This document shows, one piece after another, positions 10,294-22,667 of a stretch of DNA of 64,000 nt (its first letter is position 1; each line of letters opens with the position of its first letter). Below the pieces are notes generated by a model. That model was not told the DNA's origin and searched no databases. It saw only the letters and a list, made by a program, of their open reading frames with translations. The position numbers were made by a program, and so were the translations under genes. Source of the DNA: an uncultured Pelagibacteraceae bacterium (GTDB taxonomy: Bacteria > Pseudomonadota > Alphaproteobacteria > Pelagibacterales > Pelagibacteraceae); contig CACOKI010000004.1 of assembly GCA_902627735.1 (NCBI GenBank), forward strand, positions 19,900-83,899. The letters are read 5' to 3'.

Positions 10294-13149
10294 TTAATTC
10301 AAAAGTGGCTTTAAAAATTTACCTGTGTAACTTTTGTCCATTCTGCTTATTTCCTCAGGTTTCCCCTCAGCTATGATTTTTCCACCCTTTATTCCACCCT
10401 CAGGACCCATATCAACTATATAATCTGCTGTTTTTATGACATCTAAATTGTGCTCGATTACAACGACAGTATTCCCTAAAGCAACAAAAGTATGCAGAAT
10501 TTCTAACAATTTTTTAATATCATGTTGGTGTAGTCCAGTAGTAGGTTCATCTAATATATACATCGTTCTACCAGTAGATCTTTTTGACAATTCTTTAGCT
10601 AATTTGATTCTTTGAGCCTCACCACCAGAAAGTGTGGTAGCTTGTTGACCGATCTTTATGTATCCCAGTCCTACTTTTTTAAGAGTTAATAACTTAGATT
10701 TAATATTTGAGATATTTTCAAAATATTCACAACCTTCATCAACTGTCATATTTAGCACATCAGCAATGCTTTTGTCTTTAAATTTTATTTCTAAAGTTTC
10801 ACGATTATATCTTGTACCTTTACATTCATCACACTGAATATAAACGTCAGGAAGAAAATGCATCTCATAAGTTATTACACCATCACCTTCACAAGCTTCA
10901 CATCTTCCACCCTTAACATTAAAAGAAAATCTTCCAGGTTTATATCCTCTTGATTTTGATTCTGGTAATGCTGTAAACCAATCACGTATTGGACCAAAAG
11001 CACCTGTATAAGTAGCCGGATTTGATCTCGGTGTTCTTCCAATTGGAGATTGATCTATATCAATAACCTTATCAATTAATTCTATACCTTTAAAATTTTT
11101 GAATGGCTTTGGAATTTTTCTAGACTTGTTGTTATTTAAAGTAAGATTTAAAGCATTATACAAAGTTTGTAAAATTAGAGTTGATTTACCACTTCCTGAT
11201 ACTCCTGTAACACAAGTTAAACTTCCTAATGGTATTTTTAGATTTACATTATTTAAATTATTACCTGTAGCACCGGATATTTCTAAAAATCTACCATTTT
11301 TGGCTAATCTTCTCTTTTTTGGAATTTCAATTTTTAATTTATTTGAAAGATATTTACCAGTTATACTATCTTTATTTAAACTAATTTCTTTAGAAGTGCC
11401 TTGAGCAATCACTTCTCCTCCCTTATTACCTGCTTCTGGCCCAAGGTCTATAATATGATCAGCATTTTCCATTGTTTCAGTGTCGTGCTCAACTACAATC
11501 ACTGTATTCCCTAAATCTCTTAATCTTTTTAATGCATTAATTAACTTAACATTATCTTTTTGATGCAATCCAATAGAAGGCTCATCCAAAACATATAAAA
11601 CACCTGTTAAACCAGAACCTATTTGTGACGCCAATCTAATTCTTTGCGATTCTCCTCCAGAAAGAGTTCCAGATTCTCTAGATAAGGTTAGATAATCCAA
11701 ACCAACGTTTAATAAAAAATTTAGTCTTTCATTTATTTCTTTTAATATATGTTCAGCAATTTTGAGTTGTCTTTTATCTAAATTATTTTTTAAATTTTCA
11801 AACCAATTTGCAGCATCTAAAATAGATTTTTCTGTGACTTCGCTTATATGTAAACCATCAATCTTAACACATAGAGCTTCATCTTTTAATCTATGCCCAT
11901 TACATCTTTCACATTTTGTATCTGATTGATATTGAGATATTTCTTCTCTTTTCCAATCACTATCGGTTTCAAGATATCTTCTTTCAAGATTATTGATTAC
12001 TCCTTCAAACGTTTTTTTATGTGAGTATTTTTCATAACCATCATCATAAGTAAATTTTATCTCCTCATCATCAGATCCATACAAAATGATATCTTTTATT
12101 TTTTTTGAGAGTTTTGACCATTTTTCATCTAATGAAAAACCATAATGCTTAGATAGAGAAGATAAAGTTTGAGCATAATAAAGAGTTGTTGTTTTAGCCC
12201 ATGGTTCAATAGCGCCATCTGCTATACTCTTTTTTTCATTTGGAATAACTAAGTTTGGATCTACGTTTAATTTTATACCTATACCCTCACATTCTTCACA
12301 TGCTCCAAATGGGCTATTAAAAGAGAATAATCTTGGTTCAATTTCTTCAATTGTAAAACCACTTTCAGGACATGCAAATTTTGTTGAAAAAATTAATTTT
12401 TCTAATTTCCTGTATTTTTTAGGTAAAGTTTCATCCTCATATTCAACAAAAATTAAGCCATTTGCTAAATTAACTGAAGTTTCAATACTCTCTGCTAATC
12501 TATTCCCTAAAGAAGAATTAATAATAATTCTATCAACTAGAATTGAAATATCGTGTTTGATTTTTTTATTTAATTCAGGAATTTTATCAATATCATATAA
12601 CACATCATCAATTTTAATTTTTCTAAAACCTCTTTTTTTATAACCTAAAATATCTTTTTTATATTCTCCCTTACGACCTCTCACTACTGGAGCATAAATA
12701 TATATAGTTGCTTTTTTAGGGAGTTGTTTAATTTTATCAACTATTTGAGTAACTGTTTGAGATGTAATAGGTTTACCTGTAAATGGTGAATAAGGTATTC
12801 CAGCTCTTGCATATAAAACTCTCATGTAATCATAAATTTCTGTAACTGTAGCAACGGTAGATCTTGGATTTTTGGAAGTATTTTTTTGTTCAATGGATAT
12901 AGCTGGACTTAAACCCTCAATTAAATCAACATTTGGTTTTTTCATCTTATCTAAAAATTGTCTTGCATAAGCTGATAAACTTTCAACATATCTTCTTTGT
13001 CCTTCTGCATAGACAGTATCAAAAGCTAATGATGATTTTCCAGATCCAGAAAGCCCTGTTATGACCACAAATTTGTCCTTAGGAATTTCTAAAGAAATAT
13101 TCTTCAAGTTGTGTTCTTTTGCTCCCTTAATAACTATCTTTTTAATCAT
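10294..13149 (-). CDS. uvrA: excinuclease ABC subunit A
   Basis: Two ABC modules ([25 protein letters not shown]), zinc-finger cysteines, [13 protein letters not shown]. Confidence 0.98.
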   Translation of the reverse strand: MIKKIVIKGAKEHNLKNISLEIPKDKFVVITGLSGSGKSSLAFDTVYAEGQRRYVESLSAYARQFLDKMKKPNVDLIEGLSPAISIEQKNTSKNPRSTVATVTEIYDYMRVLYARAGIPYSPFTGKPITSQTVTQIVDKIKQLPKKATIYIYAPVVRGRKGEYKKDILGYKKRGFRKIKIDDVLYDIDKIPELNKKIKHDISILVDRIIINSSLGNRLAESIETSVNLANGLIFVEYEDETLPKKYRKLEKLIFSTKFACPESGFTIEEIEPRLFSFNSPFGACEECEGIGIKLNVDPNLVIPNEKKSIADGAIEPWAKTTTLYYAQTLSSLSKHYGFSLDEKWSKLSKKIKDIILYGSDDEEIKFTYDDGYEKYSHKKTFEGVINNLERRYLETDSDWKREEISQYQSDTKCERCNGHRLKDEALCVKIDGLHISEVTEKSILDAANWFENLKNNLDKRQLKIAEHILKEINERLNFLLNVGLDYLTLSRESGTLSGGESQRIRLASQIGSGLTGVLYVLDEPSIGLHQKDNVKLINALKRLRDLGNTVIVVEHDTETMENADHIIDLGPEAGNKGGEVIAQGTSKEISLNKDSITGKYLSNKLKIEIPKKRRLAKNGRFLEISGATGNNLNNVNLKIPLGSLTCVTGVSGSGKSTLILQTLYNALNLTLNNNKSRKIPKPFKNFKGIELIDKVIDIDQSPIGRTPRSNPATYTGAFGPIRDWFTALPESKSRGYKPGRFSFNVKGGRCEACEGDGVITYEMHFLPDVYIQCDECKGTRYNRETLEIKFKDKSIADVLNMTVDEGCEYFENISNIKSKLLTLKKVGLGYIKIGQQATTLSGGEAQRIKLAKELSKRSTGRTMYILDEPTTGLHQHDIKKLLEILHTFVALGNTVVVIEHNLDVIKTADYIVDMGPEGGIKGGKIIAEGKPEEISRMDKSYTGKFLKPLLN

Positions 13150-13162
13150 AATTTTTGTTGCT

Positions 13163-13239
13163 TTGACTTAATAAAATTAATATTCAGAGTAAAGTGTGAT
13201 ATAATTCTAATTAACAAATTTAACAATTATTAAAATATT
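13163..13239 (+). promoter_or_regulatory. putative ssb promoter with extended -10 TGaTATAAT (13197-13205)
   Basis: TG-A-TATAAT in the uvrA/ssb divergent spacer, 35 nt before the ssb ATG; no well-spaced -35 (TTGACT at 13163 is too far). Confidence 0.4.
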
Positions 13240-13692
13240 ATGGCTGGAAGTTTAAATAAAGTACTTTTAATTGGTCGTTTAGGCGCAGACCCTGAAATTA
13301 AACAAATGGTAAATGGCAAAAGTGTTGCTAGATTAAGTCTTGCTACAAGCCAATCCTGGAAAGACAAGAATACAGGAGAAAAAAAAGAAAAAACGGAATG
13401 GCACCGTATAGTTGTATTTAACGAGGGGTTAGTAAATGTTGTACAACAATATTTAAAAAAGGGTGCTCAAATTTATGTTGAAGGACAACTTACAACCCGA
13501 AAATGGAAAGATGAACAATCAGGACAAGACAAATATTCAACTGAAGTAGTTATTCAAGGTTACAATTCTTCCTTAACGATGCTAGGGGGTAGTAATTCAG
13601 GTGGTGGTATTTCAAGTGATAATACTAAATCTTCTAATAATGATGACATGTCACAAATTTCTAATGACATGGATGATGAAATTCCATTTTAA
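13240..13692 (+). CDS. ssb: single-stranded DNA-binding protein
   Basis: [23 protein letters not shown], acidic C-terminal tip DDEIPF. Confidence 0.97.
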   Translation: MAGSLNKVLLIGRLGADPEIKQMVNGKSVARLSLATSQSWKDKNTGEKKEKTEWHRIVVFNEGLVNVVQQYLKKGAQIYVEGQLTTRKWKDEQSGQDKYSTEVVIQGYNSSLTMLGGSNSGGGISSDNTKSSNNDDMSQISNDMDDEIPF

Positions 13693-13697
13693 TCCTT

Positions 13698-16277
13698 ATG
13701 CAAAAAACTGAAGAGATTAAAGAAAAGAACATAAAACTTATATCTATGCATGATGAGATGAGTTCATCTTATCTTTCTTATGCAATGAGTGTTATTGTAA
13801 GTAGAGCACTCCCAGATATTAGGGATGGTTTAAAACCTGTACATCGGAGAATATTGTATGCAATGTACAAAGGTGGTTATGATTGGTCTAAACAATTTAG
13901 AAAATCAGCAAGAATAGTAGGGGATGTTATTGGTAAATATCATCCTCATGGAGATCAATCGGTTTATGATGCATTAGTTCGAATGGTTCAGGATTTTTCT
14001 ATGAGCTTACCTTTAGTTGAGGGACAAGGAAACTTCGGTTCAATTGATGGAGATCCTGCAGCTGCGATGAGATATACTGAAACAAGATTATCTAAAGTTT
14101 CACAATATCTTATAGATGATATCGAAAAGAAAACTGTTGAATTTAAAAGTAATTATGATGAAACAGAAAAAGAACCAACAGTATTACCATCTCAATATCC
14201 AAATCTTTTAGTTAATGGTGCAGGAGGAATTGCAGTTGGAATGGCAACTAGTATTCCACCTCATAATTTAGGTGAAATAATTGATGGAACTTTAGCATTA
14301 ATTGAAAATAAAGATATTACAATCAAACAATTGATGAAACATATACCTGGACCAGACTTTCCTACTGGAGGTGTAATAATAGGAAAAGATATGATCAAAC
14401 AAGGTTATTTTAAGGGAAGAGGTTCATTCAAAGTACGAGGTCAAATATCAATTGAACAAGCTAAAAATGGAAGAGAAAGATTGGTGATAACATCAATACC
14501 TTATCAAGTTAATAAATCAGTTTTAAATGAAAGAATAGCACAATTAGTAAGAGAAAAAAAAATTGAAGGTATTAGAGATATCAGAGATGAGTCTAATAGA
14601 GAAGGTATAAGAGTATCAATAGATTTACGAAGTGGCGTTGAGCCTGAAACAGTCAAAAGACAGCTGTATAAAAATACACAAATAGAGAGTTCATTTGGTT
14701 TTAATACATTAGCTATTGTAGATGGAAAACCAGAAACATGTAATCTTAAAGATTTTTTAACAAACTTTTTATCATTTAGAGAAGATGTTGTAATAAAGAA
14801 AACTAAGTTTGATCTAAAAAAAGCTGAAGATAGAGCTAATATATTAATTGGTTTATCCGTTTCCGTTGAAAATTTAGATAAGATAATTAAAATTATTCGT
14901 TCATCAAAAACACCTGAAGATGCAAAAAAATCTATATTAAAAACTAAATGGAAAATTAATAAATCTCAAAAGTTAATCTCGCTAGTTGAAAATAAGAAAT
15001 ATAAAGGTCTTTATAATCTTTCAGACAACCAAGTTGATGCGATTTTAGAATTAAGATTACAAAAATTAACTGCTCTTGGTATTAACGAAATTGAAGTTGA
15101 AATAAAAAAGCTTGCTGATTTAATAACAAAATATAAAAAAATTATTTCATCTAAAAAAGAATTATTAAAAGTAATTAGTCAAGAATTATCAAGCATCAAA
15201 GAGAAATTTTCAGTTAAAAGAAGAACAGATATAATTGATGCGGTATTAAATTATGATATCGAAGAAACTATACAAAAAGAGTCTGTTATTATTACTGTTA
15301 CTTTACAAGGTTATATAAAAAGAGGTTCATTGAATAATGTTAAACAACAAAAAAGAGGTGGAAAAGGCAAAACAGGTATCACAACACGAAATGAAGACTC
15401 TGTTGTACAAACACTATCAGTAAACACACACACATCAGTTCTTTTCTTTTCTACTGAGGGTCTCGTTTATAGAATTAAAGCCTGGAAAATTCCTGTAGGT
15501 TCTGCAGCCTCTAAAGGTAAATCTTTATTTAATATTCTGCCTTTAAAAAATCACCAATCAATAAGCTCAATTATGCCTTTCCCAGATAGTCAGTCAGAAT
15601 TAAAAGATTATCAGATTGTTTTTGCTACCTCTCAAGGAAAGGTGAGAAAAAATAGTCTTGAAGATTTTTCATCAATTAATGCTGCTGGAAAAATCGCAAT
15701 GAAATTAGACACTAATGATAAAATTGTAGGTGTTAAGATCTGCAAAGAAGATCAAGATATAATTTTGAGTACTAAGTTTGGTAAATGTATAAGATTCGAG
15801 TCAAAAAAATTAAGAGTTTTTAAAGGTAGATCCTCAAAAGGTATAAAAGGTATTGTTTTGGCTCCTAATGATCAAATTGTATCTCTTTCTATTATAGATA
15901 ATGACAAAGAAATTAAAAAAGGAAAAAAAGATAAAGATCAAAAATCAGAACTAAAAGCCAAAGAAAAGTTCATACTTTCAATTACAGAAAATGGATTTGG
16001 AAAAAAAACACCCCATACTGATTATAGAGTTACAAATCGTGGTGGTAAGGGAATTATTGGAATTATCAACTCACCAAGAAATGGTAATATTTCATCATCC
16101 TTTCCCGTTTTTGATGGTGATGAAATTTTAATTTCAACAAATAAAGGTAGAGTAATAAGAGTTGCGGTTAAAGAAATTAGGACTGCTGGAAGAAATACTC
16201 AAGGTGTTAGAATTATTAAATTATCAGGTGAAGAAAAAGTTGTTTCTGCTGACAAAATTAATGATAATTTAGTTTAA
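13698..16277 (+). CDS. gyrA: DNA gyrase subunit A
   Basis: [30 protein letters not shown]; GyrA-box-like [11 protein letters not shown]. Confidence 0.97.
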   Translation: MQKTEEIKEKNIKLISMHDEMSSSYLSYAMSVIVSRALPDIRDGLKPVHRRILYAMYKGGYDWSKQFRKSARIVGDVIGKYHPHGDQSVYDALVRMVQDFSMSLPLVEGQGNFGSIDGDPAAAMRYTETRLSKVSQYLIDDIEKKTVEFKSNYDETEKEPTVLPSQYPNLLVNGAGGIAVGMATSIPPHNLGEIIDGTLALIENKDITIKQLMKHIPGPDFPTGGVIIGKDMIKQGYFKGRGSFKVRGQISIEQAKNGRERLVITSIPYQVNKSVLNERIAQLVREKKIEGIRDIRDESNREGIRVSIDLRSGVEPETVKRQLYKNTQIESSFGFNTLAIVDGKPETCNLKDFLTNFLSFREDVVIKKTKFDLKKAEDRANILIGLSVSVENLDKIIKIIRSSKTPEDAKKSILKTKWKINKSQKLISLVENKKYKGLYNLSDNQVDAILELRLQKLTALGINEIEVEIKKLADLITKYKKIISSKKELLKVISQELSSIKEKFSVKRRTDIIDAVLNYDIEETIQKESVIITVTLQGYIKRGSLNNVKQQKRGGKGKTGITTRNEDSVVQTLSVNTHTSVLFFSTEGLVYRIKAWKIPVGSAASKGKSLFNILPLKNHQSISSIMPFPDSQSELKDYQIVFATSQGKVRKNSLEDFSSINAAGKIAMKLDTNDKIVGVKICKEDQDIILSTKFGKCIRFESKKLRVFKGRSSKGIKGIVLAPNDQIVSLSIIDNDKEIKKGKKDKDQKSELKAKEKFILSITENGFGKKTPHTDYRVTNRGGKGIIGIINSPRNGNISSSFPVFDGDEILISTNKGRVIRVAVKEIRTAGRNTQGVRIIKLSGEEKVVSADKINDNLV

Positions 16278-16771
16278 TGAAAAAAGTAGCTATTTATCCA
16301 GGAACGTTCGATCCAATAACATTTGGTCATATAGATGTAATTAAAAAAGGTTTAAAATTATTTGACAAAATTGTTGTAGCAGTTTCTGACGTTGATAATA
16401 AAGATTACCTTTTTAATTCAGATGAAAGAATAGAAATTACTAAAAAAGCTTTATTTTCAGATCTTAAATTAAATAAAAAAAAGATTACAATTATAAGCTT
16501 TACAACTCTGACAACGGATTTATGTAAAAAATATAAATCTAATATTATTTTAAGAGGATTGAGAGCGGTTTCGGATTTTGAATATGAATTTCAATTAGCA
16601 GGAATGAATAGAAAATTAAATAGTAATATCGAAACTTTATTTTTAATGTCTGATGTGGAAAATCAAATTATTTCATCAAAATTTGTTAAAGAAATAATAA
16701 AATTGAAAGGTGATATTAAAAAATTTGCTACTAAAAGTACTATAAAATTATTAAAAGAAAAATATGAATAA
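16277..16771 (+). CDS. coaD: phosphopantetheine adenylyltransferase
   Basis: AIYPGTFDPITFGHIDVI, ILRGLRAVSDFEYEFQLAGMN. Confidence 0.96.
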   Translation: MKKVAIYPGTFDPITFGHIDVIKKGLKLFDKIVVAVSDVDNKDYLFNSDERIEITKKALFSDLKLNKKKITIISFTTLTTDLCKKYKSNIILRGLRAVSDFEYEFQLAGMNRKLNSNIETLFLMSDVENQIISSKFVKEIIKLKGDIKKFATKSTIKLLKEKYE

Positions 16772-17324
16772 ATTTTTATTAAAAATTCTTTTTATATTCA
16801 TTTTAATAACAAACCAAACAATGTCGGAGGAGAATATTATGATTTTAAAATTAAAAGATGGCGATGTGAAAATTGAATTATTTGATGATGTTGCGCCAAA
16901 ACATGTAAAGAGAATAAAAGAATTAGCTGATGCAGGTAAGTATGACAATGTAGTTTTTCATCGTGTGATAGATGGATTTATGGCTCAAACAGGTGATGTA
17001 AAATTTGGAAATTCAAGTTCAAAAGATTTTAATTTGAGAATGGCTGGAATGGGTGGTTCATACTTACCAGATTTAGAACAAGAATTTAATAGTTTACCAC
17101 ATGATCGAGGAACTTTATCAATGGCAAGATCATCAGATCCAAATAGTGCTAATAGCCAATTCTTCATATGTTTTAAACCAGCTCCTTTTTTAGACAGACA
17201 ATATACTGTTTTTGGTAAAGTAATTTCTGGTATGGAATTTGTTGATAAGATTAAAAGAGGAGATGAGAATAATAACGGCGCTGTTTCAGATCCAGATAAA
17301 ATTATAAGTTTTAAATCTCTATAG
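16764..17324 (+). CDS. cyclophilin-type peptidyl-prolyl isomerase with signal peptide
   Basis: FHRVIDGFMAQTGD, NSANSQFFICFKPAPFLDRQYTVFGKV; N-terminal hydrophobic segment. Confidence 0.93.
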   Translation: MNKFLLKILFIFILITNQTMSEENIMILKLKDGDVKIELFDDVAPKHVKRIKELADAGKYDNVVFHRVIDGFMAQTGDVKFGNSSSKDFNLRMAGMGGSYLPDLEQEFNSLPHDRGTLSMARSSDPNSANSQFFICFKPAPFLDRQYTVFGKVISGMEFVDKIKRGDENNNGAVSDPDKIISFKSL

Positions 17325-17332
17325 TCGTTTAA

Positions 17333-18445
17333 ATGGCATTAAAAGATTTTGCCTTTAAAATTTTAAATACTGATAAATTTGCAAGACGGGGTTTAATAGA
17401 AACTCATCGAGGAAATATTAATACACCTGCATTCATGCCAGTAGGCACACAAGCTACAGTAAAAGCCTGCACCATTAATGATATAAAAAAAACTGGTTCT
17501 GAAATTATTTTAGGCAATACTTACCATTTAATGATTAGACCAGGAGTAGAAAGAATTCAAAAAGCAGGTGGATTGCATAGTTTTATGAATTGTGACTTAC
17601 CTATATTGACTGACTCTGGTGGTTTTCAAGTAATGTCACTCTCAAAATTAAATAAGATTGATAGAGAAAAAGGTGCAATATTTAACTCCCATGTAGATGG
17701 GAAAAAATATTATCTAAGTCCTGAAGAAAGTATAAAAATACAGCTAGGTTTAAATTCAGATATTGTAATGATAATGGACGAATGTCCAAAAAAAACTAAT
17801 GATTACGATTTAATAAAAAAGTCTATGAAATTATCTTTACATTGGGCTGAAAGATCCAAAAAAGCTTTTGGAAAAAAACCACATAAAGCTCTATTTGGTA
17901 TTATTCAAGGTGGTCTTTTTAAAGATTTAAGAGTTGAGTCTTTGAAGGGGTTACTATCAATAAATTTTGATGGTTATGCTATTGGTGGTTTAGCAGTAGG
18001 TGAGACACAAGAAGAAATGTTTACAGTTTTGGATGATATTAAGGATGAGCTTCCTCATGATAAACCTCACTATTTAATGGGTGTTGGAACACCATCGGAT
18101 ATTCTCGGAGCTGTAAAAAGAGGTATTGATATGTTTGACTGTGTAATGCCAACAAGATCAGGAAGAACAGGTCTTGCTTTTACATGGAACGGAAGAATTA
18201 ATATTCGTAATAAAAAATATCAAAATGATAACACTCCGCTTGATGAAAATTGTAAAAATTTGGATTTGAATAAATATTCTAAGAATTATTTAAATCATCT
18301 TTTTAATACAAACGAGATTTTAGGATCTATGATTTTAACTCTCAATAATATTAATTTTTATCAAGAATTGATGGATCAAATTAGAAAGAATATTGAGAAT
18401 GGTACTTTTGACGAATTTCACAATAAATACATAAATAAGTTGTAA
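17333..18445 (+). CDS. tgt: queuine tRNA-ribosyltransferase
   Basis: LTDSGGFQVMSL, IIQGGLFKDLR, FDCVMPTRSGRTG. Confidence 0.96.
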   Translation: MALKDFAFKILNTDKFARRGLIETHRGNINTPAFMPVGTQATVKACTINDIKKTGSEIILGNTYHLMIRPGVERIQKAGGLHSFMNCDLPILTDSGGFQVMSLSKLNKIDREKGAIFNSHVDGKKYYLSPEESIKIQLGLNSDIVMIMDECPKKTNDYDLIKKSMKLSLHWAERSKKAFGKKPHKALFGIIQGGLFKDLRVESLKGLLSINFDGYAIGGLAVGETQEEMFTVLDDIKDELPHDKPHYLMGVGTPSDILGAVKRGIDMFDCVMPTRSGRTGLAFTWNGRINIRNKKYQNDNTPLDENCKNLDLNKYSKNYLNHLFNTNEILGSMILTLNNINFYQELMDQIRKNIENGTFDEFHNKYINKL

Positions 18446-18515
18446 ATAAAAATCTATTTGTGTCAGAAATTCCTATTTGAATTATCAAAATAAATCTATA
18501 TATACGTTGTATTTT

Positions 18516-18591
<76 letters not shown>

Positions 18592-18599
18592 TTAATATC

Positions 18600-19424
18600 T
18601 TATGATATATTAATTGGTGGATATTTTAAAATAATTTCATTAGTCCATTCATTAATCTTTTTTATCCTATTATCAGGTGAGGGATGTGTACTCATAAATT
18701 CAGGAGTTTTTTTCCCTTTATTAAATTCTTTCATTCTTTCCCAAATTTTGACTGTTTCTTTTATGTTAAAGCCTGATAAAGAGGAAAAAATCATTCCAAG
18801 ATAATCTGCTTCACTTTCTTGTTTTCGGTTAAATGGATTCATTATTCCAAGCTGAGAAATTAAACCTACAGTATTCATTCCCGTGGTTCTATTAACCGTA
18901 GATAATTTACCACCAGACAATATGTCAATAACTTGTGTACTAACATTAAGAACAGCACCTCTACTTGCTCTTTCAACTGAATGTTTTGCAACGGCATGCG
19001 CAATTTCATGTCCCATTACAGCAGCTAATCCATTTTCATTTTTTGTAACTTCTAAAATTCCTGAGTAAACAGCAATTTTACCTCCAGGCATACACCATGC
19101 ATTTCTAACTTTTTTATTATCAATTAAAATATATTCCCAATCAAAGTTAGCCGTTGGATCATTTAATTTTACTTTATAGAAATATTCGCTTATCGAATCT
19201 TCCATCTTTTTACCAATTTCTTTAATTTGATCTAATTTAGAATCGGTTATTAATTTTTCATTCTTTTTAACCTTTTCATATATTTGAGCTGCTTGAGCAT
19301 TTAATTTAGCTTCAGGTATAATCTTAAATTGTCTTCTGTCTGTTATTGGTGCAGTAGCACATGAATTTAAGATTAATCCACAACAGCCAGTACCCACATA
19401 TGATAAAAATTTTCTTCTATTCAT
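18600..19424 (-). CDS. M48-family metalloprotease, predicted Tat-exported lipoprotein
   Basis: HEIAH zinc motif (AVMGHEIAHAVAKHS); N-terminus MNRRKFLSYVGTGCCGLILNSC. Confidence 0.9.
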   Translation of the reverse strand: MNRRKFLSYVGTGCCGLILNSCATAPITDRRQFKIIPEAKLNAQAAQIYEKVKKNEKLITDSKLDQIKEIGKKMEDSISEYFYKVKLNDPTANFDWEYILIDNKKVRNAWCMPGGKIAVYSGILEVTKNENGLAAVMGHEIAHAVAKHSVERASRGAVLNVSTQVIDILSGGKLSTVNRTTGMNTVGLISQLGIMNPFNRKQESEADYLGMIFSSLSGFNIKETVKIWERMKEFNKGKKTPEFMSTHPSPDNRIKKINEWTNEIILKYPPINIS

Positions 19425-19454
19425 TTAACTACAACATTGATAATATATTTAGAA

Positions 19455-19532
19455 ATGAATCTAAATAATAAAATATTATTATTTCTTTTTATTATAGCAA
19501 TTTTATTTGTAATATACTCGAGTTTTAATTGA
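19455..19532 (+). CDS. putative 25-aa single-TM miniprotein
   Basis: ATG to TGA, MNLNNKILLFLFIIAILFVIYSSFN; ends 3 nt before the DUF502 ATG. Below the ORF-track cutoff. Confidence 0.3.
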   Translation: MNLNNKILLFLFIIAILFVIYSSFN

Positions 19533-19535
19533 AAT

Positions 19536-20153
19536 ATGGCTAAGTTGAAAAAAAAAAGATCATTAACTCTTATTTTAAGAAATTATTTTATTACAGGGGT
19601 TGTTGTTTTAATACCTATAGGTTTTACTTTATATCTAAGTAAAATTTTAATTGGTCTTTCTTCTAAAATCTTACCAGAAAATATTAATCCGAATAGCTAT
19701 TTACCTTATGAAATTCCTGGCATAGAAATCTTGATTTCAATTATATTCATTACCATTGTTGGTGGTTTATCCTTATCTTTTTTAGGTAAAAGAATTTTAA
19801 AACTTATTGATGATCTATTTAAAAGAATTCCATTTCTAAGAACTATTTATTCAGCAATAGTACAGATGACAGAAACTTTCTCTAATAAGGATAATGATAA
19901 AAAAAGTGTAGTTTTAATTGAATATCCAAGAAAAGGTGTATGGGCTGTTGGTTTTGCCACCAAAGAAAATACAGGTGAGATGGCAAAAAAGACAAATCAA
20001 AAATTAATTAATGTATTTGTACCAACAACACCCAATCCAACAAGTGGTTTTCTATTAATGTTTCCAATTGATGATGTTATTTATTTAGATATGAGTTTTG
20101 AGGAAGCCTCTAAATTCATCGTTTCTGCAGGAACCTCATCGGGGAAAAATTAA
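19536..20153 (+). CDS. DUF502 family membrane protein
   Basis: Two TMs; RIPFLRTIYSAIVQMTETF; VFVPTTPNPTSGFLLMFP. Confidence 0.85.
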   Translation: MAKLKKKRSLTLILRNYFITGVVVLIPIGFTLYLSKILIGLSSKILPENINPNSYLPYEIPGIEILISIIFITIVGGLSLSFLGKRILKLIDDLFKRIPFLRTIYSAIVQMTETFSNKDNDKKSVVLIEYPRKGVWAVGFATKENTGEMAKKTNQKLINVFVPTTPNPTSGFLLMFPIDDVIYLDMSFEEASKFIVSAGTSSGKN

Positions 20154-22201
20154 ACAATATCGTTAATTATATCAGCTTGATCATATAATTTCATTAATGT
20201 TTTAAATTTACCAATATCTTCATTATTTTTTTCGATACGTTTAATTTCATTTTCTGCTAAACGAAATAGATTTTCATTTAAAACTGGATCAGCAAGTTTA
20301 AATATTTTTAATCCACTCTGTTTAAAACCTAAAATATCTCCATAACCTCTTAACTTCATATCTTCTTCAGATATTTCGAAACCATCATTTGATTTTTTTA
20401 AAATACTTAATCGTTTTTTTGCATTTTCTGTTAATGAGGATTTAAACATTAAGATACAGCTAGATTCTTTATTACCTCTTCCAACTCTTCCTCTTAGTTG
20501 ATGCAATTGGGATAATCCAAATTTATTTGCATTTTCAATTATTATTACGTTTGCATTTGGAAAATCTATTCCTACTTCAATAATTGTTGTAGATACCAAA
20601 ATATCAAATTTTTTGTTTAAAAAGTTATTTAATATAAGATCTTTTTCAATTGGATCTGTTTTACCATGAAGTAAAGCAACTTTTTTTGGAAAAATTTTCT
20701 CTAAAAACTTAAATTTAATAATAGCTGATGAATGATCAATTTTTTTTGACTCATCTATTAATGGACATACCCAAAAAACTTGATTTCCATTTTTGATTTC
20801 TTTTTTTACAAATTTAATAATATCATCTATTTTAGACTCTAATTTAGTATAAGTTTTAACCTCTTTACGAAATTTTGGTTTTTCTTTTATTATTGAAAGA
20901 TCCATATCACCATAAATGGTCATTGTAAGTGTCCGTGGAATAGGGGTTGCTGACATAAGCAAAACATCACAATTTGGTCCACCTTTGTCAGATAATTTTT
21001 TTCTTTGGTTAACCCCAAATTTATGTTGTTCATCAATAATAATTAAACCAAGTTTTTTGAATTCAACCTTTTTTTGAAAAATTGAGTGAGTTCCAAAAAT
21101 AATATTTATTTTGTTATTGCCCAGATTTTTTAATATTCTTTTTCTATCTTTATATTCTGATTTACTGGATAACAAATCAATCTTAATTGAAGTTTTAAAC
21201 AATTTTTTGGCTAATAAAAAATGTTGTCTTGCTAGAATTTCTGTAGGAGCCATTACAGCCACTTGAAATCCTGAGTGTACAACATTTAAAGCTGCAATTA
21301 ACGCTACAATAGTTTTACCACTACCCACATCTCCTTGTAATAATCTAAACATTTTTTGATTTGAAATTAGATCTTTATTGATAGTATCTAACGATCTTAA
21401 TTGATCTTTTGTTAAATCAAATTCTAATTCAGAGATAAATTTTGATTGATTGTTTATATTAAATGATTTTCCTTTTTTCTTAATCTTTTTTATTTTTTTT
21501 CTAATTTCGGAATGAACCAAGTAAGATGAAAAGATTTCATCAAAAGCAAGTCTTTGGTAAAAATCTTTATCGTATTTACCTATATTATCAGGTTTATGAA
21601 GTTCATTTATTGATTTATACCATGATATATAATTAAAATTTTTAAGAATATTTTTGTTATGCCATTCATCAAATTTAGGCAGATCTTTAATAATTTGTTT
21701 AATTATATTATTATAGACTTTTTCTGTAATACCTTCAGTTAATGAATATTGATTATGTTTAGTTTTAATTAGCGATGAATTTTCAGATACATAATTAGGA
21801 TTTGTAATTTGATATTTATTTCTAAAAAAACCAATTTTTCCGCTTATTGTTACAGATTTTCCTAATGGCAATATCTTTCTAACATAACCTTCATAGCTAT
21901 TAAAAAAAACACATTCTAAAGTACCTGTTTCATCTTTGCATAAAACCCTATTTGGTAAGTTTCTTATTCTAGGGAAATTATATTTATATGGAACTATATT
22001 TACAGTTTGCACATCTCCAATTTTTAAATCTTTAATATTTGATGAAATACTTCTATCTGTGTAGGATTTTGGAAGTTTCCAAAGTAAATCAAATATTGTG
22101 TTAATTTTTTTTCTTTTAAGCAAACTTGCAGTTTTGCTTCCAACACCTTTTAATTTGGTTAAATCCGACAATAAATAATTATAATTGTTTTTATTATTCA
22201 T
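20150..22201 (-). CDS. recG: ATP-dependent DNA helicase RecG
   Basis: LLQGDVGSGKTIVAL, IIDEQHKFGVNQR, QLRGRVGRG. Confidence 0.97.
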   Translation of the reverse strand: MNNKNNYNYLLSDLTKLKGVGSKTASLLKRKKINTIFDLLWKLPKSYTDRSISSNIKDLKIGDVQTVNIVPYKYNFPRIRNLPNRVLCKDETGTLECVFFNSYEGYVRKILPLGKSVTISGKIGFFRNKYQITNPNYVSENSSLIKTKHNQYSLTEGITEKVYNNIIKQIIKDLPKFDEWHNKNILKNFNYISWYKSINELHKPDNIGKYDKDFYQRLAFDEIFSSYLVHSEIRKKIKKIKKKGKSFNINNQSKFISELEFDLTKDQLRSLDTINKDLISNQKMFRLLQGDVGSGKTIVALIAALNVVHSGFQVAVMAPTEILARQHFLLAKKLFKTSIKIDLLSSKSEYKDRKRILKNLGNNKINIIFGTHSIFQKKVEFKKLGLIIIDEQHKFGVNQRKKLSDKGGPNCDVLLMSATPIPRTLTMTIYGDMDLSIIKEKPKFRKEVKTYTKLESKIDDIIKFVKKEIKNGNQVFWVCPLIDESKKIDHSSAIIKFKFLEKIFPKKVALLHGKTDPIEKDLILNNFLNKKFDILVSTTIIEVGIDFPNANVIIIENANKFGLSQLHQLRGRVGRGNKESSCILMFKSSLTENAKKRLSILKKSNDGFEISEEDMKLRGYGDILGFKQSGLKIFKLADPVLNENLFRLAENEIKRIEKNNEDIGKFKTLMKLYDQADIINDIV

Positions 22202-22223
22202 AAATCTTCATTATAATCTAATA

Positions 22224-22487
22224 ATGGAAACCGATATAGAAAATTTAAAAAAAAGAATTCTATATAGATCTCAATATAGAGGTACGCGTGAGATGGATAA
22301 GTTGTTACATTCTTTTGTTTTAAAATATATTAATAAAATAGATGAATCGCAGCTTTTAAATTTGGAAAAGTTTTTAGATATCGATGATGAAGATTTATAT
22401 AAATTTTATAATAATCTGAATTCAAATTTATCATTTGATGATGAAGACATTTTGAAATTATTTAAAAATTTTAAATTAAATCAATGA
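22224..22487 (+). CDS. sdhE: succinate dehydrogenase assembly factor 2 (SdhE/FAD assembly factor)
   Basis: RILYRSQYRGTREMDKLLHSF; internal ATG at 22224 preferred over 22185. Confidence 0.92.
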   Translation: METDIENLKKRILYRSQYRGTREMDKLLHSFVLKYINKIDESQLLNLEKFLDIDDEDLYKFYNNLNSNLSFDDEDILKLFKNFKLNQ

Positions 22488-22490
22488 TAA

Positions 22491-22580
22491 TGGCGGAGAG
22501 ACTGGGATTCGAACCCAGGAAAGAGTTGCCCCTTTGCCGGTTTTCAAGACCGGTGCTTTCAACCGCTCAGCCATCTCTCC
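22491..22580 (-). tRNA. tRNA-Ser (TGA), encoded CCA
   Basis: Reverse complement GGAGAGATGGCTGAGCGG...GGTCTTGAAAACC...GGTTCGAATCCCAGTCTCTCCGCCA; long variable arm. Confidence 0.96.
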
Positions 22581-22667
22581 TTGTAAGAGCTTTTATAATT
22601 AAAAATATTTAATTCAACAATAAAATAGTCTAATAAATCTATTTATTACTTAATTCTATAAATTTCT

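Noticed and set aside
9706-11404. + strand ORFs antisense to the PuuD-like gene and uvrA
   Set aside because: Overlap strongly supported reverse-strand genes; no recognisable domains.
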